Positions 47,898 to 59,792 of a DNA stretch of 64,000 bases are shown here, piece after piece; the first letter of the stretch is position 1, and each line of letters opens with the position of its first letter. This DNA comes from Dactylonectria macrodidyma (Eukaryota > Ascomycota > Sordariomycetes > Hypocreales > Nectriaceae). Position numbers and translations under genes: made by a program. The notes under the pieces were generated by a model. The model had not been told where the DNA came from, made no database searches, and worked only from the letters and a program-made list of their open reading frames with translations. The stretch spans positions 62,001-126,000 of the forward strand of contig JAGMUV010000057.1 in NCBI GenBank assembly GCA_020744425.1, read 5' to 3'.

Positions 47898-50129
47898 CCA
47901 TGCAGTACCCACCTACCGGTAATACCCACCTACGTAATAAATCTACTACTACTACTAATACCCACCTACCGGTAAGCAAAAAAAAAAATTCCCCATACAA
48001 AATTCACATTTTCAACCTCATGGGAAAAACTTAATAAAAACTGTACAAATAAATTTATTTCCAGAATTCGGGTTAGAACTGAATTAATTTTAATATTTCC
48101 TCGGTCTTTTTACTTCGCGGCCGCTGCGGGTGCGTACGACGGGTAACTCTTCCGCCTCCGAATTTGAACTTCCATCCTCTTGCATCCCTCCCACCTCGAT
48201 CACATCCTCCACAGTCCCTGTCCCTTCAGTTGCTTGGATTGGCTCGGAAATAGTTTCACCAGTCACTAGAGCCTCGGCCAATGTCATGAACTTCTTGTTG
48301 GGATTGGGTATCGCCTTCCTCTTCTTGCCTCTACTCAACCGGCCGACTTCCTCCTCCAGACTGGTGATTCTTGCGCTCAGCGAGGCTATCTTTGACTCCT
48401 GGGCTTCAAACCCTTTCGATATCACAGAATACCGTCTTCTGGTTGAAGGGCTCTTGTTCTTTCCCAGATCTCTGATATGACGGCTGGTCTTTGGCGTATT
48501 ATCAGAGTCGCGTTGTCCGTCACTGAGGCCCTCTGATGCAGGCGTAGTTTCCTTCTTGTCTGGCTGAATCTCTGGATGTATGAGGGCTTTCCGTCGTGAA
48601 ATTGGCCAATTTCCAGTCACTCTCCAGCCTGAGAGTATGTTTTTCTTAGTCATACCCACTTCCCTGGCTTTGGCATAAGCCTTAATGAAGTTGACCTTAT
48701 CCACCGGCGCAGAATCGGTCAGGCTTGCCAATTTTTTTGGAGTTCTTTGCGATATGCAGCTTTGGAGGCATTAAAAACGCCATTATCCAGCGGTTGTAGG
48801 CCGTGAGAGCAATGAGCCGGCAGGTAACAGCAATATACGTTGTTCAAGAAGCAGGTAGCCATCCACTCATCCTGAGTTTTAGGTCAGCGGCATTTATGAT
48901 TCAGACCAGGCAGATACTCGCAGATACATGACTTCCATGGCCATCTAAGATAATAAGTCTGGCATCAGAATCATCTGCCGGCTGGGTTTGAGGTAGATAG
49001 ACCTCTTTGAGCCACTCAACTGCGATGTGGTTGTCTGTCCAGCCGTTTTCAGAAGTGATATAATACCAGTCGGCTATCTTCTTGAACTCGTCGATAAACC
49101 ACTGCTGCTGAAGTCCCTTGCCTTTGGAAATAATTCCTGGTTTCAGAAGACGGCCATCTGCAGTCACGGCTTCGATAAAGCTAGTCCAAGCGCGGGACTG
49201 AGAGCCTTTGAGGAAGGCCTTCCTCTTGGGATCGCTACTGCCGATAACCAAGGAATCCAAGCCTGTATTCGGAATGTATTAGTGAGTTTTATGACAAAAA
49301 CGATAAATACTCACCAAATCCAGCCATGATACCGCCCTCATCAACATTAACTGTTCTCAGGCTTGATCCAGCCATACTCGCTTTCCCGGATATCAAAGTA
49401 CCAATTGACGGCCATTGGAGTAAAAGAATTGAATCTCGATGCCTCCTGACGTTTTCCTATCTTCGTCTTTATGGTCGAATGTCGATTCATGAACCTGGCT
49501 ACCCAGTGTACACCGATAGGCCTTTCCCGGCCTTGTTGTCTCGAGAGGGCCGCGACGGTGGCGCGAACATGACTGTGGGATGGAGCATAGCCCAAGGCCT
49601 CTTGTCTCAGTATCCAGGTGACTATTCTGGACTCCTGAGACTTGGATAACAGCTGGGCAGGCTGGGTGACCTCGGACTTAGACGGTAGGCCTCTTAATCG
49701 GTCTGAGAGAGTCGTCTGGGGGATGTCATGCTTCTGGGCGGCTTGGTTCTGGGAGAGGCCGTTATCTGTGACATCCAGTAAGGCTTCGACAACGCCATTC
49801 TCTGTATAAGACATTCGGGGCATTTTCGAGGTGATTACGGAAGGTTAGTGCAGATAAAAATTCGATGAAACTTGGTGGAAGCCGATTCTTGAACGAGGCG
49901 TTTTTAGAAATTATACATTAGGCCCGTGCGACCAAACCGCTTCTGTAATGTAAAAAGTAATATCACAATATGAAATAGCCTGAAACTCTCAATAAGACAC
50001 AGCTTGTTTCATGTAAATAACTTCAATTTTGGCCAAGCACTGTGCAAGTGAAGTTGGGCATTTTGTATGAGGAAATTTTATTTTTGCTTACCGGTAGGTG
50101 GGTATTACCGGTAGGTGGGTACTGCATGG
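47898..50129 (-). mobile_element. pogo/Fot1-like DNA transposon, 2.2 kb, degenerate
   Basis: Inverted repeats start CCATGCAGTACCCACCTACC (47898) and end with the inverse at 50129, flanked by TA dinucleotides (47896-47897, 50130-50131), the Tc1/mariner-pogo target duplication. Tandem ACCGGTAATACCCACC motifs make up the repeats. It carries the broken transposase at 48090-49823. Confidence 0.75.
48090..49823 (-). pseudogene. pogo/Fot1-like transposase (HTH_psq, HTH_Tc5, DDE_1), frameshifted
   Basis: Pieces on the minus strand run in order. 49823-49347: MPRMSYTENGVVEALLDV, then the CENP-B-type HTH (GLSQNQAAQKHDIPQTTLSD) and Tc5-type HTH (RERPIGVHWVARFMNRH). After a frame break at 49347: NVDEGGIMAGFG (first Asp of DDE) and an apparent intron with GTGAGT at about 49311. 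Then the DDE core (LIILDGHGSH, second Asp; YLPAHCSHGLQPLD). After another break at about 48731, 48731-48090 is the C-terminal basic tail with a coiled coil (SKIASLSARITSLEEEVGRL). Several stops and frameshifts make it inactive. Confidence 0.8.
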
Positions 50130-50623
50130 TAGTTAGTGTCAGCACACTTCTCGTTGCAAATAGAGATATTAAGAGGGAAGAGAGGTCTTATATATCCGCT
50201 CTTTCTGGGTGACCTCTGGGCCTGTAGCCAAGCGAGGCGTGCGGACCCTGCCACTGAGACAATCTCAAACACCTCACCCAGCGTGCCTGTGAGCCCGGTT
50301 CCGTAGAACTTGAGCCCAGGCCCCTGCCAGAGCCAGGGTATGCCGGAAAAGCCGCCAAGGGCAACCATCTCCTCACCTTTGGTTGCGTATGTGCCAATCC
50401 TGTCGTGACCGTGGCCGGTAATACCGCCCGTTAGGCGGATGAGCTTCCAGTGGTACCTGCTTCCGCAGAATGCCATCAATTCATGAGACATGACGCGGTG
50501 TTTGGCATTCGTGGCTTCAGAGAAGCGCACCTTCCGTTTCGAGAAGTCTGCCAGAAAGAAGGAGAGGTGGTTTACACTTTCGGGGCTGCGTAGCACTCTA
50601 GAAAGCAAGACGGCAACATCCAA
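50105..50623 (-). pseudogene. Unrecognised gene fragment whose end runs into the pogo element
   Basis: Open frame of 172 codons, extended upstream by EVDEEICFLDVAV before a stop, so the 5' end is missing. It contains SHELMAFCGSRYHWKLIRLTGG and a Gly-rich GLTGTLGEVFEIVS. The last residues (YHAVPTYR) come from the transposon repeat, so the insertion at 50130 cut off the true C-terminus. No family recognised. Confidence 0.4.
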
Positions 50624-50853
50624 GAAACAGATCTCTTCGTCAACCTCGGTTTAAAATACTTCAAGAAACCTACACTAGGAGAACAGATTTCAAGACCCTT
50701 TGCGGATGACGCCGTTGGATACAGGCAGTTATAATAAGTATCAGCCATGGCTAGCGGCGATCAGATCATATGCTTCTCTTCACTATCGTACAGTCAGCGT
50801 TTGGAAGCTAGTCCCAATGGCCAGAAGCTCCATACTCGGCATGTACACATAAC

Positions 50854-51962
50854 TCAAAGAGACGAGCAAGTAAGATTTGCGTGAGCATAGTCGAAGGCAT
50901 CCAGGTACCCCATCAACTGGACCACAGCGGCGCATACCACCAGAATGTGAAAGATCGAATGGGAACCCCATAGGTCGAATTTACTAGGATATCGACTTTC
51001 GGGAAACCTTGTCTTCAGAAACACATGTGTTAGAGTCAATTTCTTTCTTGTGTGCGAAATTGGGAGACTTACTGCATAAAACGAAGTCCCAGATAGAAGG
51101 CAGCCTGCTTTTGCCAGAGTATAGGGGAAAGCTTTTCTCATCATCTGCGGCATGCCGAACACAATGAGTCCATGGATCAAGGGCGCAACACCGGACAAGC
51201 CAGTCGCCACGAACATCAATGCTCGGAAGAGGCGATACTTTGAGCCCTGGAACTTGGGATGCATTGTCATGAAGATGGTCAACGTCCCGAAAACTCCAAT
51301 CTATCAACCGAGGAAAGAAGAGTGTTAGACTCAAGTACCAGGTCTGAGATAGGGAAAAACAAAAACTGTACATGTAGAGATTAACTGACCATAGACCAGT
51401 AGATATTGCGTGGCAAAGGTTCACACCAGAAAACCATGTATATTCCCAAGACAAGGTCGCCCAGTATGAAGATGACTACACCCAGCATGTCCAGTCGCAG
51501 GCAGAAATGTTCCACGTGCTGGGAGTGGTTCAGTAAGGTGTGGTACGTCGCCGATAGCGATAGGCACGTGACGGCCGTCAACATGAAGATAGAGAAAGCA
51601 ATGAAATCGGTGCCAGTTACCCCGGAGTATCGGCTGGCAAGGTACTGCTGGAGATACCACTCGCCGAGCAGGAAGAAAACGGCCGGGATGAGGTGGGAAT
51701 AGATGTTGACCGACTCGTTGTGGAAATACAACCAACTGCAGATCGAAGCTCGAGCCGAGCCTGAGATGGGCCGATAGCCATGGAGAATCCACTGGTTGGA
51801 TTCACGTTGGAACCATTCCGGCATCTCATCGAACGAGAGAAGAACTGGGCGTCCTGCCTTGCCGGCCTTGGATGCGGTGTCGCTGATGGATTCCATTCCC
51901 CGCCCATTGTGCGCCTCTGGCGGCTGCGGGGGCGGAACTCGAAGACGGGAAGCGGATGCCAT
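50854..51962 (-). CDS. PAQR / hemolysin-III family membrane protein (Izh-like)
   Basis: Three exons: 51962-51390, 51300-51073 and 51012-50854 (all phase 0), 319 aa. Introns are GTCAGT...TAG and GTAAGT...AAG. PAQR hallmarks: an N-terminal HGYRPISGS segment before the first helix, NIYSHLIPA with the conserved Ser-x3-His-type region, SLSATYHTLLNHS, LDMLGVVIFI, and the last-helix GSHSIFHILVVCAAV, which gives the conserved His pair. Seven transmembrane helices are evident. Fungal Izh proteins act in zinc and sterol/lipid homeostasis and may be ceramidase-like (family knowledge). The Met at 51962 (MASASRL) is preferred over an upstream in-frame Met at 52013. A 78-bp dispersed repeat lies about 125 bp upstream of the start. 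Confidence 0.9.
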
Positions 51963-52086
51963 TTGCCGTCGTGCCTGACGATAACGTAATTTTGAGAGCA
52001 AGTGGAAATGCAAGATGAAAGAAAGAGGTTTCCCTCTTGCTTTATTTCGTGCACTCCAGAACCTTATCGAGGACTGGCCTCTGTTA

Positions 52087-52164
52087 TACGTGAAGAACCA
52101 GTCTTGGACCTGGTACTTAAGACTGGCATTATATGCAACATCACGTGAGGAAGGAGATCTTATA
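52087..52164 (+). repeat. 78-bp dispersed repeat, copy 2
   Basis: Near-identical to 44505-44582, in the putative promoter of the PAQR-like gene. Followed by a (CAT)n tract at about 52215-52240. Confidence 0.8.
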
Positions 52165-53007
52165 AGAGAAATTCAGGCATTTGGATCGAGACAGATTAAC
52201 CACGGGCGTAATGGATCATCATCATCATCATCATCATCACCTATGGGCTCCCATCTGGTTATTGTATTGTATTGTACGGTAATAATCATCTTTCAACGAT
52301 AGCGGTAGCTGCTGAAAATAAGATGCTGGACTCTTGGAGAAATCGACCTTCGAGCAGCCTCATAAAGCGAAACTCACGCGAGGCAGTAAGAGCGTCAGAT
52401 GAGAAAACGCGGAGCTTTGTGGTGGCCAAGATGAACCGTTTGAGGCTGTAAATAGCTTGGCGCGTATTTTTGGGCCTTCTGAGTTCCGTCCTCCTGGCGG
52501 AAGAAGTTTCATTCGCTCCTTTACTAACTTGGTTCGAGGGGTTTCTACCAGAATTGGCCGCGAATAATGCATGTTGGTGTGGATCGACCATCTTCATACC
52601 GGTACATCAGGCACGGTGTTTTATGAACCACTAAAATTACCCTCCCCGCCACGCCCTCGATCCAATTCGGACGGCGTGATGAGCAATGATCTGTCTTCCT
52701 TATCAGCCGTATTCTGCTGTACCTACTATACTATACCGTACTTTATAGGCCCTCTCTGTCCTTTATGAATACCTGTCTACTCTGCTTCCTTCCTCTGGCT
52801 TTTCTTTCCTATTCTTGCTCGCCCTTTATCTCCACTACAGTATGTACTCTCCAGACTTGTAGCCATTTTTTATTGTTCCTGTAGAGAAGCTCTCGTAACA
52901 AAAGGAAATCGGCCTGGTACCCACAGCTCCTCCAACCGAACTGACTGAACCTAACCTTTTGCAGTGTCTCAGCCGAACCACAAGGTCCAGGCACTAAGAT
53001 TGGCTCG
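52165..53007. other. Intergenic, with repeat remnants
   Basis: No gene seen. A diverged copy of the GATGCTGRACWCTTGGAGAA-type repeat lies near 52318 (see 29710 and 55837). Holds the promoter of the small gene at 53008. Confidence 0.4.
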
Positions 53008-53772
53008 ATGGCACCAACCACAATGGCCGTCGGCTTCCGGTAAGGCCTTTAGATTAGTTGAAATTTGATCCATGGCTACTGACTTCTTCTTTTTCAACGG
53101 CATCTAGCGCGCAGCTGAGAAAGTCATCTGCACGGCTCAAGCCCTCCCAGAGGGACGAAATAATGAAACGTGCGGGTGATGAGGCTCTGGATAAGATGGT
53201 CCGCGAAATCGACGGACTTGACCCGACCAACAAGATCCACCCCAACGACCCAACGAGGAAGAAGCTTGAGAATTTGATACACACGGGTCGGATTATGCAG
53301 GAGCTGGTCAACGAAATTGGCTTTGGGGCCTTGTTGTTTCCGGGATTGTTCCTGAGCCAAGACGAGTGAGTTTCCGGTTTTCATTTCTCGGCCAGCCTAC
53401 TGACGGTGAACGCTTGGAATCAGCTTAGACAAAGTTGAGGAACATCAAATCCATGACTTAGTTAAACAGATCAAAAACCAGTACAAAGATTGGATTCAGG
53501 AGATTTCGGATACCTCTCCCATGGTCGAATCTTTGATGCGCGAAGGTATTCCCAAGGGAACCATTCTTAGGATCGAGACACTTTCTGAAGATTCTCTGGT
53601 TGCCGCCGCAGCCGGGGGTCGGCCTCTGTCTTACTGGCTCTCTCCCGTCCGAGATCACGATAGTTCACACACCATAGATCCCCCACACCTCGAGGCAGGG
53701 ATGGTAACGGACCAGCAAGGTGACGTGGACCAGTCACAAGTCACGGACCGTGGATCCCAGCTTGCCGACTGA
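53008..53772 (+). CDS. Hypothetical 212-aa protein, three exons
   Basis: Exons 53008-53039, 53108-53365 and 53424-53772; introns GTAAGG...TAG and GTGAGT...CAG. All phases agree, giving 213 codons. The short first exon encodes MAPTTMAVGFR. Then comes a charged helical region (RDEIMKRAGDEALDKMVREI), a segment FGALLFPGLFLSQDDLDK, and a C-terminal hydrophilic part. No known domain recognised; the helical, charged middle could be a coiled coil. A further upstream exon cannot be excluded. Well-formed introns and no stops suggest a real gene. Confidence 0.6.
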
Positions 53773-54975
53773 GGATACCAAGGCAGTCAGATCAGTTGAG
53801 AAGGTTAGCAAGCATGATTCTGAGCGATCATGATGGCAAGGTGCTGAAAATGTGAGCACCAAGGGAGATATCGATTCTTTGCGGTTTCTCTGTCTTAGCT
53901 AATCGCTATCTCGGCCCCTTTTCCAACGAAGAAAATGATCAAGTAGTCACAATCCATTACCACTTGTTGTACTTTGTCATTGTGGCTGCTGGCTATGTTG
54001 GTGCAATGCTGGGCTGTGGGTCTGAACAGCCTGTCTGAACATGCTGGAAGACCTTCCTTCCGGATGACCTTTCAGTCTGTTGGATGTGACTGGGGAACTT
54101 GCCGACGTGAGCCATCAGAGATATAATATATAAATCTATGTTGGTCCTCTCTGAGTGTTCGAGCCTGTAGGCGGCGGTCATGATCGAGGTGCTGCGACCT
54201 TGTGCGGGCGAGGTTAGCCACGAGGCTGCGGGCGGGCTAGGGGTCCAGGGCAGCAGCTGTAGCTGTTGTTAAATGAGCTGCTGTTGCTCTTGAAGAAGCT
54301 GCTGTTGCTGTCCTAGCAGCTGAAGCTGCCGTTCATTCACCATTCCAGGCACTTGAGAATGGATGACTACGAATACCCAGGCAAGGCCAAGCAGCACGGC
54401 CCGAAATCAACCAACCGCTTCCAATCATTGGAATTCGCAGCTCAGATAACATGCTCTTCATGGTCTCTCAGGCTGTAAATATTCTTCTTGGAATCAGCCA
54501 GATAACCCATTCCAAAGCTATAAAATCAAGTTGCTGCTGAACATGTACATGTAGGCAATTCTGGGCTCTTGTTAAGAAGATGGTTTCAGTTACGTGATAC
54601 CTAAGGTATAATATATCAACGCAGTGTAACAATTGTACCCGCTAACATGTCTTAGCACCATCTTGAAAATTTCGCCACGCGCGGTCGACGCGTCCGACGC
54701 GTTGGGTCGCGGAGTTCTTGACTGGGTTCTCTGCAGCGGCCTCCAAACTCGGGAAGATGCTGCTTGACGCACGTTGAGTCTTGGGCTCACTAATAGTGAG
54801 ACTGTTAGTCTGCGTCCCCCGCACTGAACTACTGGCCAGTCTGGTCGAGTTACACTGGACTATCAGTGTGGCCGAGAGGCCTGCACTGAACCATCGGTGT
54901 AGTCCGAGAGACGTCACACTGAACCAATAGTGCATGGACTATTAGTCTGGACTACAGTGTGCACTAATACTGTTC
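53773..54975. other. Intergenic with two odd repeat patches
   Basis: 54250-54340 is CTG/CAG-rich (GCTGCTGTTGCT repeats). 54790-54975 is packed with short inverted repeats (GACTATTAGTCTGGACTACA, CACTAATAGTG, CACTGAACC...) around a recurrent CACTGAAC motif. No gene seen. Confidence 0.5.
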
Positions 54976-55484
54976 TTAATGGTCCGCACTATTAGGAGCC
55001 CTGCTCTGGAGTTTGAGATTCTGTCTTAGCTTCATGCTCTTCAGCATAGTGAACGTTAATGGGTGTCTCATCGCCATAGGTATCCTGCCCGATGCTACTC
55101 GCATTGGGGTCACCATCCTCTTGGCTAACTTAGATGTAATGGATATGTTCTCGGCAGGGATATCATCTTGTCCAAACTTCTCTACCGGTATGTCGTCTGG
55201 CGCACTACTGGGTCCCGACTGCCCAGTCCCCGTCCCTGGCTCAACAACTTGACACGGCAACTTAATTTGATGGTCTGCGGTATAATGTTTTGTTTCGCTT
55301 TTCGACGTCGCCGGTAGTCCTGTGCCCGTTTTGCCTCTAGGCGACGCCGACGTACCACGGCTGGGTCGTGTTCTTGAGCGTCAACAAATTTGAATCGTGC
55401 AGCTGCTTCCCCGACGAGTGACATGTCCAGACTTTTAATTACCGAGGCAATTAGTGTTGTAAAGTTCGAAAGGGTGGTAGGCAA
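54976..55484 (-). pseudogene. Possible relic with a basic region (weak)
   Basis: Two minus-strand frames overlap at about 55250. The upstream one has a basic cluster (RRRRLEAKRAQDYRRRRKAK) and the downstream one continues as VVEPGTGTGQSGPSSAPDDI. A single frame change would join them. Could be a decayed DNA-binding protein; no family recognised. Confidence 0.25.
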
Positions 55485-55892
55485 AAATAGATAGAAGGCT
55501 CTGGGGATTGTGATAGAGTTTTAGATAACTTCAACTGCAGTTCCTCGAGGACACCTCCACCCCTTATTTGCCCGTAGAGTTGCGGTTTCACCCAAATGAA
55601 GGAGGTTGGCTTACATCATTCTCGTCAGAGAATTTAAACTAACCTAATCAGGAAATCGTCACGCTCACCAAGATTTGTACTAGTCCATTATGGAGTTTGA
55701 CACGCATCTATAACAGGCTTGATGCAAGTTAACGGAGGACGACCGACTCGGACCTATTACCCTACTAACCCACTCTTCCCAACCTAACTCACCCTCACCC
55801 GTGCCAGAAAAAGCGAACACCGCTTCAGCTGCCGTAGATAGGATACTGAACACTTGGAGAATAGGCTTCAAGCTAATTCGCTAATAATAATA

Positions 55893-56377
55893 TGTCAGAG
55901 GCCAAAAGCCACAAGGTCGCAGCCACGTCGCACGATTGCCGCAGCTAGCTTTCAGCTAGCAAGTGGCTGAGGGAGTTATGGAACACGGGCTAAGCGTAAC
56001 CGGCCGGATCCGAGAGCTCCGACCGGGTTACGAGAGACCCGGCCGGGCCGGCGTCTCAGGATGAAGAGGACCAATCAAACTAGCTAGACCTAAGCAGCTA
56101 AGCTACAGCTAGCTAGCCGGGGTATTGGAAGAAGGGATACTAGACCTAGCTATAAGAGAGCTACCAGAGAAAAAGGGAATAAGAGAGGCCAGAGATCAAT
56201 ACAGTCACCAGCATCATTCCTACTAGCTAGCTGCTGTCTTGCAGCGTGTCTGCCCTCTTCACTCCCTTGTGTGTAACCAGCCCTGACAGCCTCCTTGATC
56301 AATACAATCATGATCTTGGTCTCGACCCTCTATTGAATATTATGCCTGTGATTGAATTGACCTCGACGGATCCATCA
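55893..56377. mobile_element. Probable solo LTR, about 485 bp
   Basis: Starts TGTCAGAGG, ends GGATCCATCA, and is bordered by ATAAT/TAATA-type sequence on both sides, compatible with a 5-bp target duplication inside an AT microsatellite. Its last about 90 bp match the two halves that flank the Helitron cluster (17860-17921 and 41067-41119), so it is an unoccupied-site homologue. No coding sequence. Confidence 0.55.
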
Positions 56378-57397
56378 ATAATAATAATAGCATTCATCCA
56401 CCTAACGGATACTAAATCTCCTTGTCCCCGTGTCTGGTCCATGCATTTGCCCAGATGCGCCTGAGTCCATGATTCGCTTCGTCCGTTGGATATTACTACC
56501 TGATAACTTCTCTCAACGAGCCTCGCTACTTTTTGGCACTCAATATCATGTAGGAGGGCCGAGTTAGAACCAGACCGACAGTTTATTGTTGAGGGCGGCA
56601 GCCCAAGGAACGCCGACACCCAGGACACAGGATTTGGATGACGCCACAACCATCAAGGGAGATAAATAAGGAGAGATACTGCGCCCGTCTGCCTGACCAA
56701 ATAAAGGTCTATCAGACGCACGCAAAAGAAAAGAGAAGTATACAACATGAGCTGCTGCGACAGCTGACAACGAAATACCGGTATGCGATAAGACAAAGAG
56801 CGTAGCTGTGTGCAACGCACACAAGGGTGGCAATTGAGTGGAATAAAAAGTGCTGTATTACCGTTTGACCGGCTTGGCGGTCTCCTTTTGTCTTATTTAT
56901 CTTATTTATCTAACTGAGGTCTTGTTTGCCGAATTTTGGGTGTGTTAGCTAGCTTGTGGCCCTCGCAACCACCGCCCGCTATACCATAGCAGATCCAGGT
57001 TTGGAGCTACACTTACGTACGCTGAAGGCGGGAGCGGCACCGAGACCATCTTTCTTAATTCTCCGCAAGAGTCCGAGGGCAAACGACGCGATACCCTTGT
57101 TCTCCGCTAGGCCAACCCGAATGCCGAGAACAAGGTATGGGCCTCTAAGCTGTTCAAGGGAACTTGCCATCCTTCAAGGGAGCCCCTGATGGAAGATGCC
57201 CACGGTGTTTTTGTCCGAGATGGTCATGCTAGGTCTCACCTGTGTACTGAGATACAACTGTAGGAGATCGCTAGGATGATCCGTACATGATGTATTGTAC
57301 CGGTATTATGCGAACCCATGACTTCCAATGATTCGTGGGTTGTGTAGTCCATGAGCGCGTCCCATCTCCAAAAGTAGGAAAACGCGTGCCTCTTAGA
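56378..57397. other. About 1 kb, no supported gene
   Basis: Short frames on both strands without motifs. The part just left of 57398 is the 3' side of the VWA gene. Confidence 0.35.
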
Positions 57398-58462
57398 TCA
57401 CTTGCGGCTGCGAGAGTCAGAGCGGCCGATAGCCTTGCGATCGATGCGGCGAACTACGGCGCCCAGGACGACCTTCAGAATACCGTCGGCAGAAAGTGAC
57501 TTGCTGTTAGAAGTCCAGGTAACAGTGTCGACCATGTCGCGAATGTCAAGGTCGGCGAGGTCATCGTCAAGCTCCTTCAGAGAGGTGCTCGCCCCTTGCT
57601 CGGTGCCAACCTGAAGAATTGTATGCCGACCTGGTGAGGGGGCGCGTTGAGCTGGTCCAGCCTGCGAGCGTGATGGACGATGATGCTCTCCGGGTCGTCG
57701 GTAGGGACGCCGTCGGTGATGACGATGATATTGACCGGCTTGGTTGAACCAATTCTGTCTGGGTGACGGCTAATGTTGGTGATGTAGGGGTTCAGGATGG
57801 ACTGCAGACGGTTGCCTGTAGGAGTAGCACCGCTGGGCCGGACGGACTCGAAGAGGCGCCGGACATCGGCCGGGCTGCGGATATTGTTGTAGCCATTGGG
57901 AGCTTGAGTAGCGGGGCCAGGAGCACCAGACTTGTGGTTGAGGAAGTAGACGTCGATGCCATCTAGGTCGTGAGACGTGCAGATGGGAGTGATGGCGAGG
58001 AGGGCATCGCAAACCTCGCACCAGGACTGGCCCGCCATAGAACCGGAGTCGTCGATGATGAAGACAGTGTCAAAGGTGGAAAGGAAGGCATACTCGTCCT
58101 CGGCGGACGTGATGCTGGCTAGGCGTGAGCGTGGGCGAATCGCCGCGGCGGCCAGCTGAGAGGTGGCTAGACGACGCAGAGGGGCCAGCAGAGGCGGTAT
58201 ATGCAGGAGGGTCAACTTGGGCTCGAAGATTGATTGTCTGTAAGTCGAGAAGCGGACCAGGAGTTTTGAGGTCAGTCTCAGGAGTCTCGTTGCTGGGCTT
58301 GGTGGCAGATGATGATTCTAGGAACGGGTTGGTGTTCCAAGCCACCCCCGCGCCGTTGACGGCCGTTACATCGCGCCGCGAGAGCCTCTCCTTTGCTTCG
58401 GAAGATGACGAGTTCTTGAGAGTAAACTTCTCCTTGATTCTTTCGAACATTGACTTGGTCAT
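57398..58462 (-). pseudogene. von Willebrand factor A (VWA) domain protein, two frame breaks
   Basis: Start MTKSMFERIKEKFTLKN at 58462; a proline/serine-rich N-terminal part ends ...PPAYTASAGPSA. The VWA domain then reads DEYAFLSTFDTVFIIDDSGS (MIDAS DxSxS), with DVYFLNHKSG, SGATPTGNRL and VNIIVITDGVPTDDPESI, and the C-terminus has LKELDDDLADLDIRDMVD, ADGILKVVLGAVVRRIDRK and SDSRSRK. These conserved parts lie in three frames: one base too many between about 58200 and 58110, and one too few at about 57612 (after IQFF). The net length is in frame (354 aa). Either two real indels have broken the gene, or sequence errors; no plausible intron repairs either site. VWA proteins of this fungal type are cytosolic metal-binding interaction proteins of unclear role. 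Confidence 0.7.
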
Positions 58463-58556
58463 GGTTGGCGGGTGTATTGATGAGGCAATCGAGAAGTGGT
58501 TGTGTGAGTTGTAGAATCGAACGATGGTGGGTAGGAGGTTGTTCTAAATAGCCCGG

Positions 58557-58572
58557 CTTTATATCCCGAGTA
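58557..58572 (-). promoter_or_regulatory. TATA-like box upstream of the VWA gene
   Basis: On the minus strand the sequence reads GGGATATAAAGCCGGG, about 100 bp before the start codon at 58462. Confidence 0.4.
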
Positions 58573-59792
58573 GTTGGGTGATTGCTGGTACAATATAAGG
58601 CCACGGCAGAGTCAATTATAACTATGGGATGCGAATGAGATGTTTTTATGCCAATGGAATTGTGGCGGGGTTTGCTCTTTTCAGCCTGTAGAGCTCAGGC
58701 TGGGATGGGGTCATGCCCGGCCTAATCTACCTGTGGCTTCACGAGGAGGAATTTGCGTTTGCATGTTCTGCCTTACCAACGAGCTACCTATCTAGGTACC
58801 TAGACATAATGACCTGGCCAAACCTAGCAGCGGTATATTGAAGTGTCTGCTTTTAATTACCTAGATAACTGCTCGGGGCCATGACAGGAGAGGGCAGCCT
58901 AGCCAGCGAGGGAGCCATAGGCTCACAAGCGTCAGTCGGCAAAGCTGACGTCTGAGCACCCACTATGAAAGCTAGAAGCGCCGAAGAAGATGACGATATA
59001 GGCTGGGAAGCTGGAGCGATGAGCCAATTGAGTCCAACAAAGTTACAACCAAGGGTTCACACTGCATGGGACATCACTGAAGTGCGACTTCTACATGTGT
59101 ACGTTAAGGAGATTTTATGAGTACGCTTTTCACCCTGGGGGCTACAAAAAGGGGGACCAGGTGTAGTAGGGTAGGTTGGTTTCGTACATGTTAATCATAA
59201 GAGCTGAAGCTGCTTCTATACCCCTTTGTAACTTTCTTCTCTTGATCAGAACAAGTGAGCTGCATGGCACCGCATCGAATGAGTTTAATCCAGAATTAGC
59301 GACAAAGATACTAAGACCTTTTCTTGGATAGGAAGCCCTGACCCCGAGGAATACTCGTTATACAATACTTCAAGAACATGTATTTGGATTCGGATGGAGC
59401 CCCGCTGCTTCTGGTCTTTACAATGCCCAAAAACAATTTATCTATTATTTTAAGAGCAATAACTACTGACCCTGCTGCTTCATGGAACTGATGCGCGGCA
59501 ATGTGACTTGTCAAGGAAATACGCCCTTTTTGGGGCAGCAAAGATGGTTTCAAATGGCAATCACAACATATTGCATACCGGTATAATACATACTCGAAGC
59601 GGATCTAACAGGCAAATACACGGGTGAAGCTCGCTGCCAATAAAGACCAGGTCTGCTGGGAGGAACAGGAAAAGTGCACCAAACGAGACTATGAACGGCC
59701 ATTAATGAGTGTACAAATAGTATTTCACAGAATTTATTTCTTGCTCATTCAGTCACTCTTTATTTGTCTAATCCATCCGTTTATCTCGCTCA
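58573..59792. other. Intergenic between divergent genes, no gene seen
   Basis: About 1.2 kb with only short frames. Contains the promoter of the GH64 gene. Confidence 0.4.
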
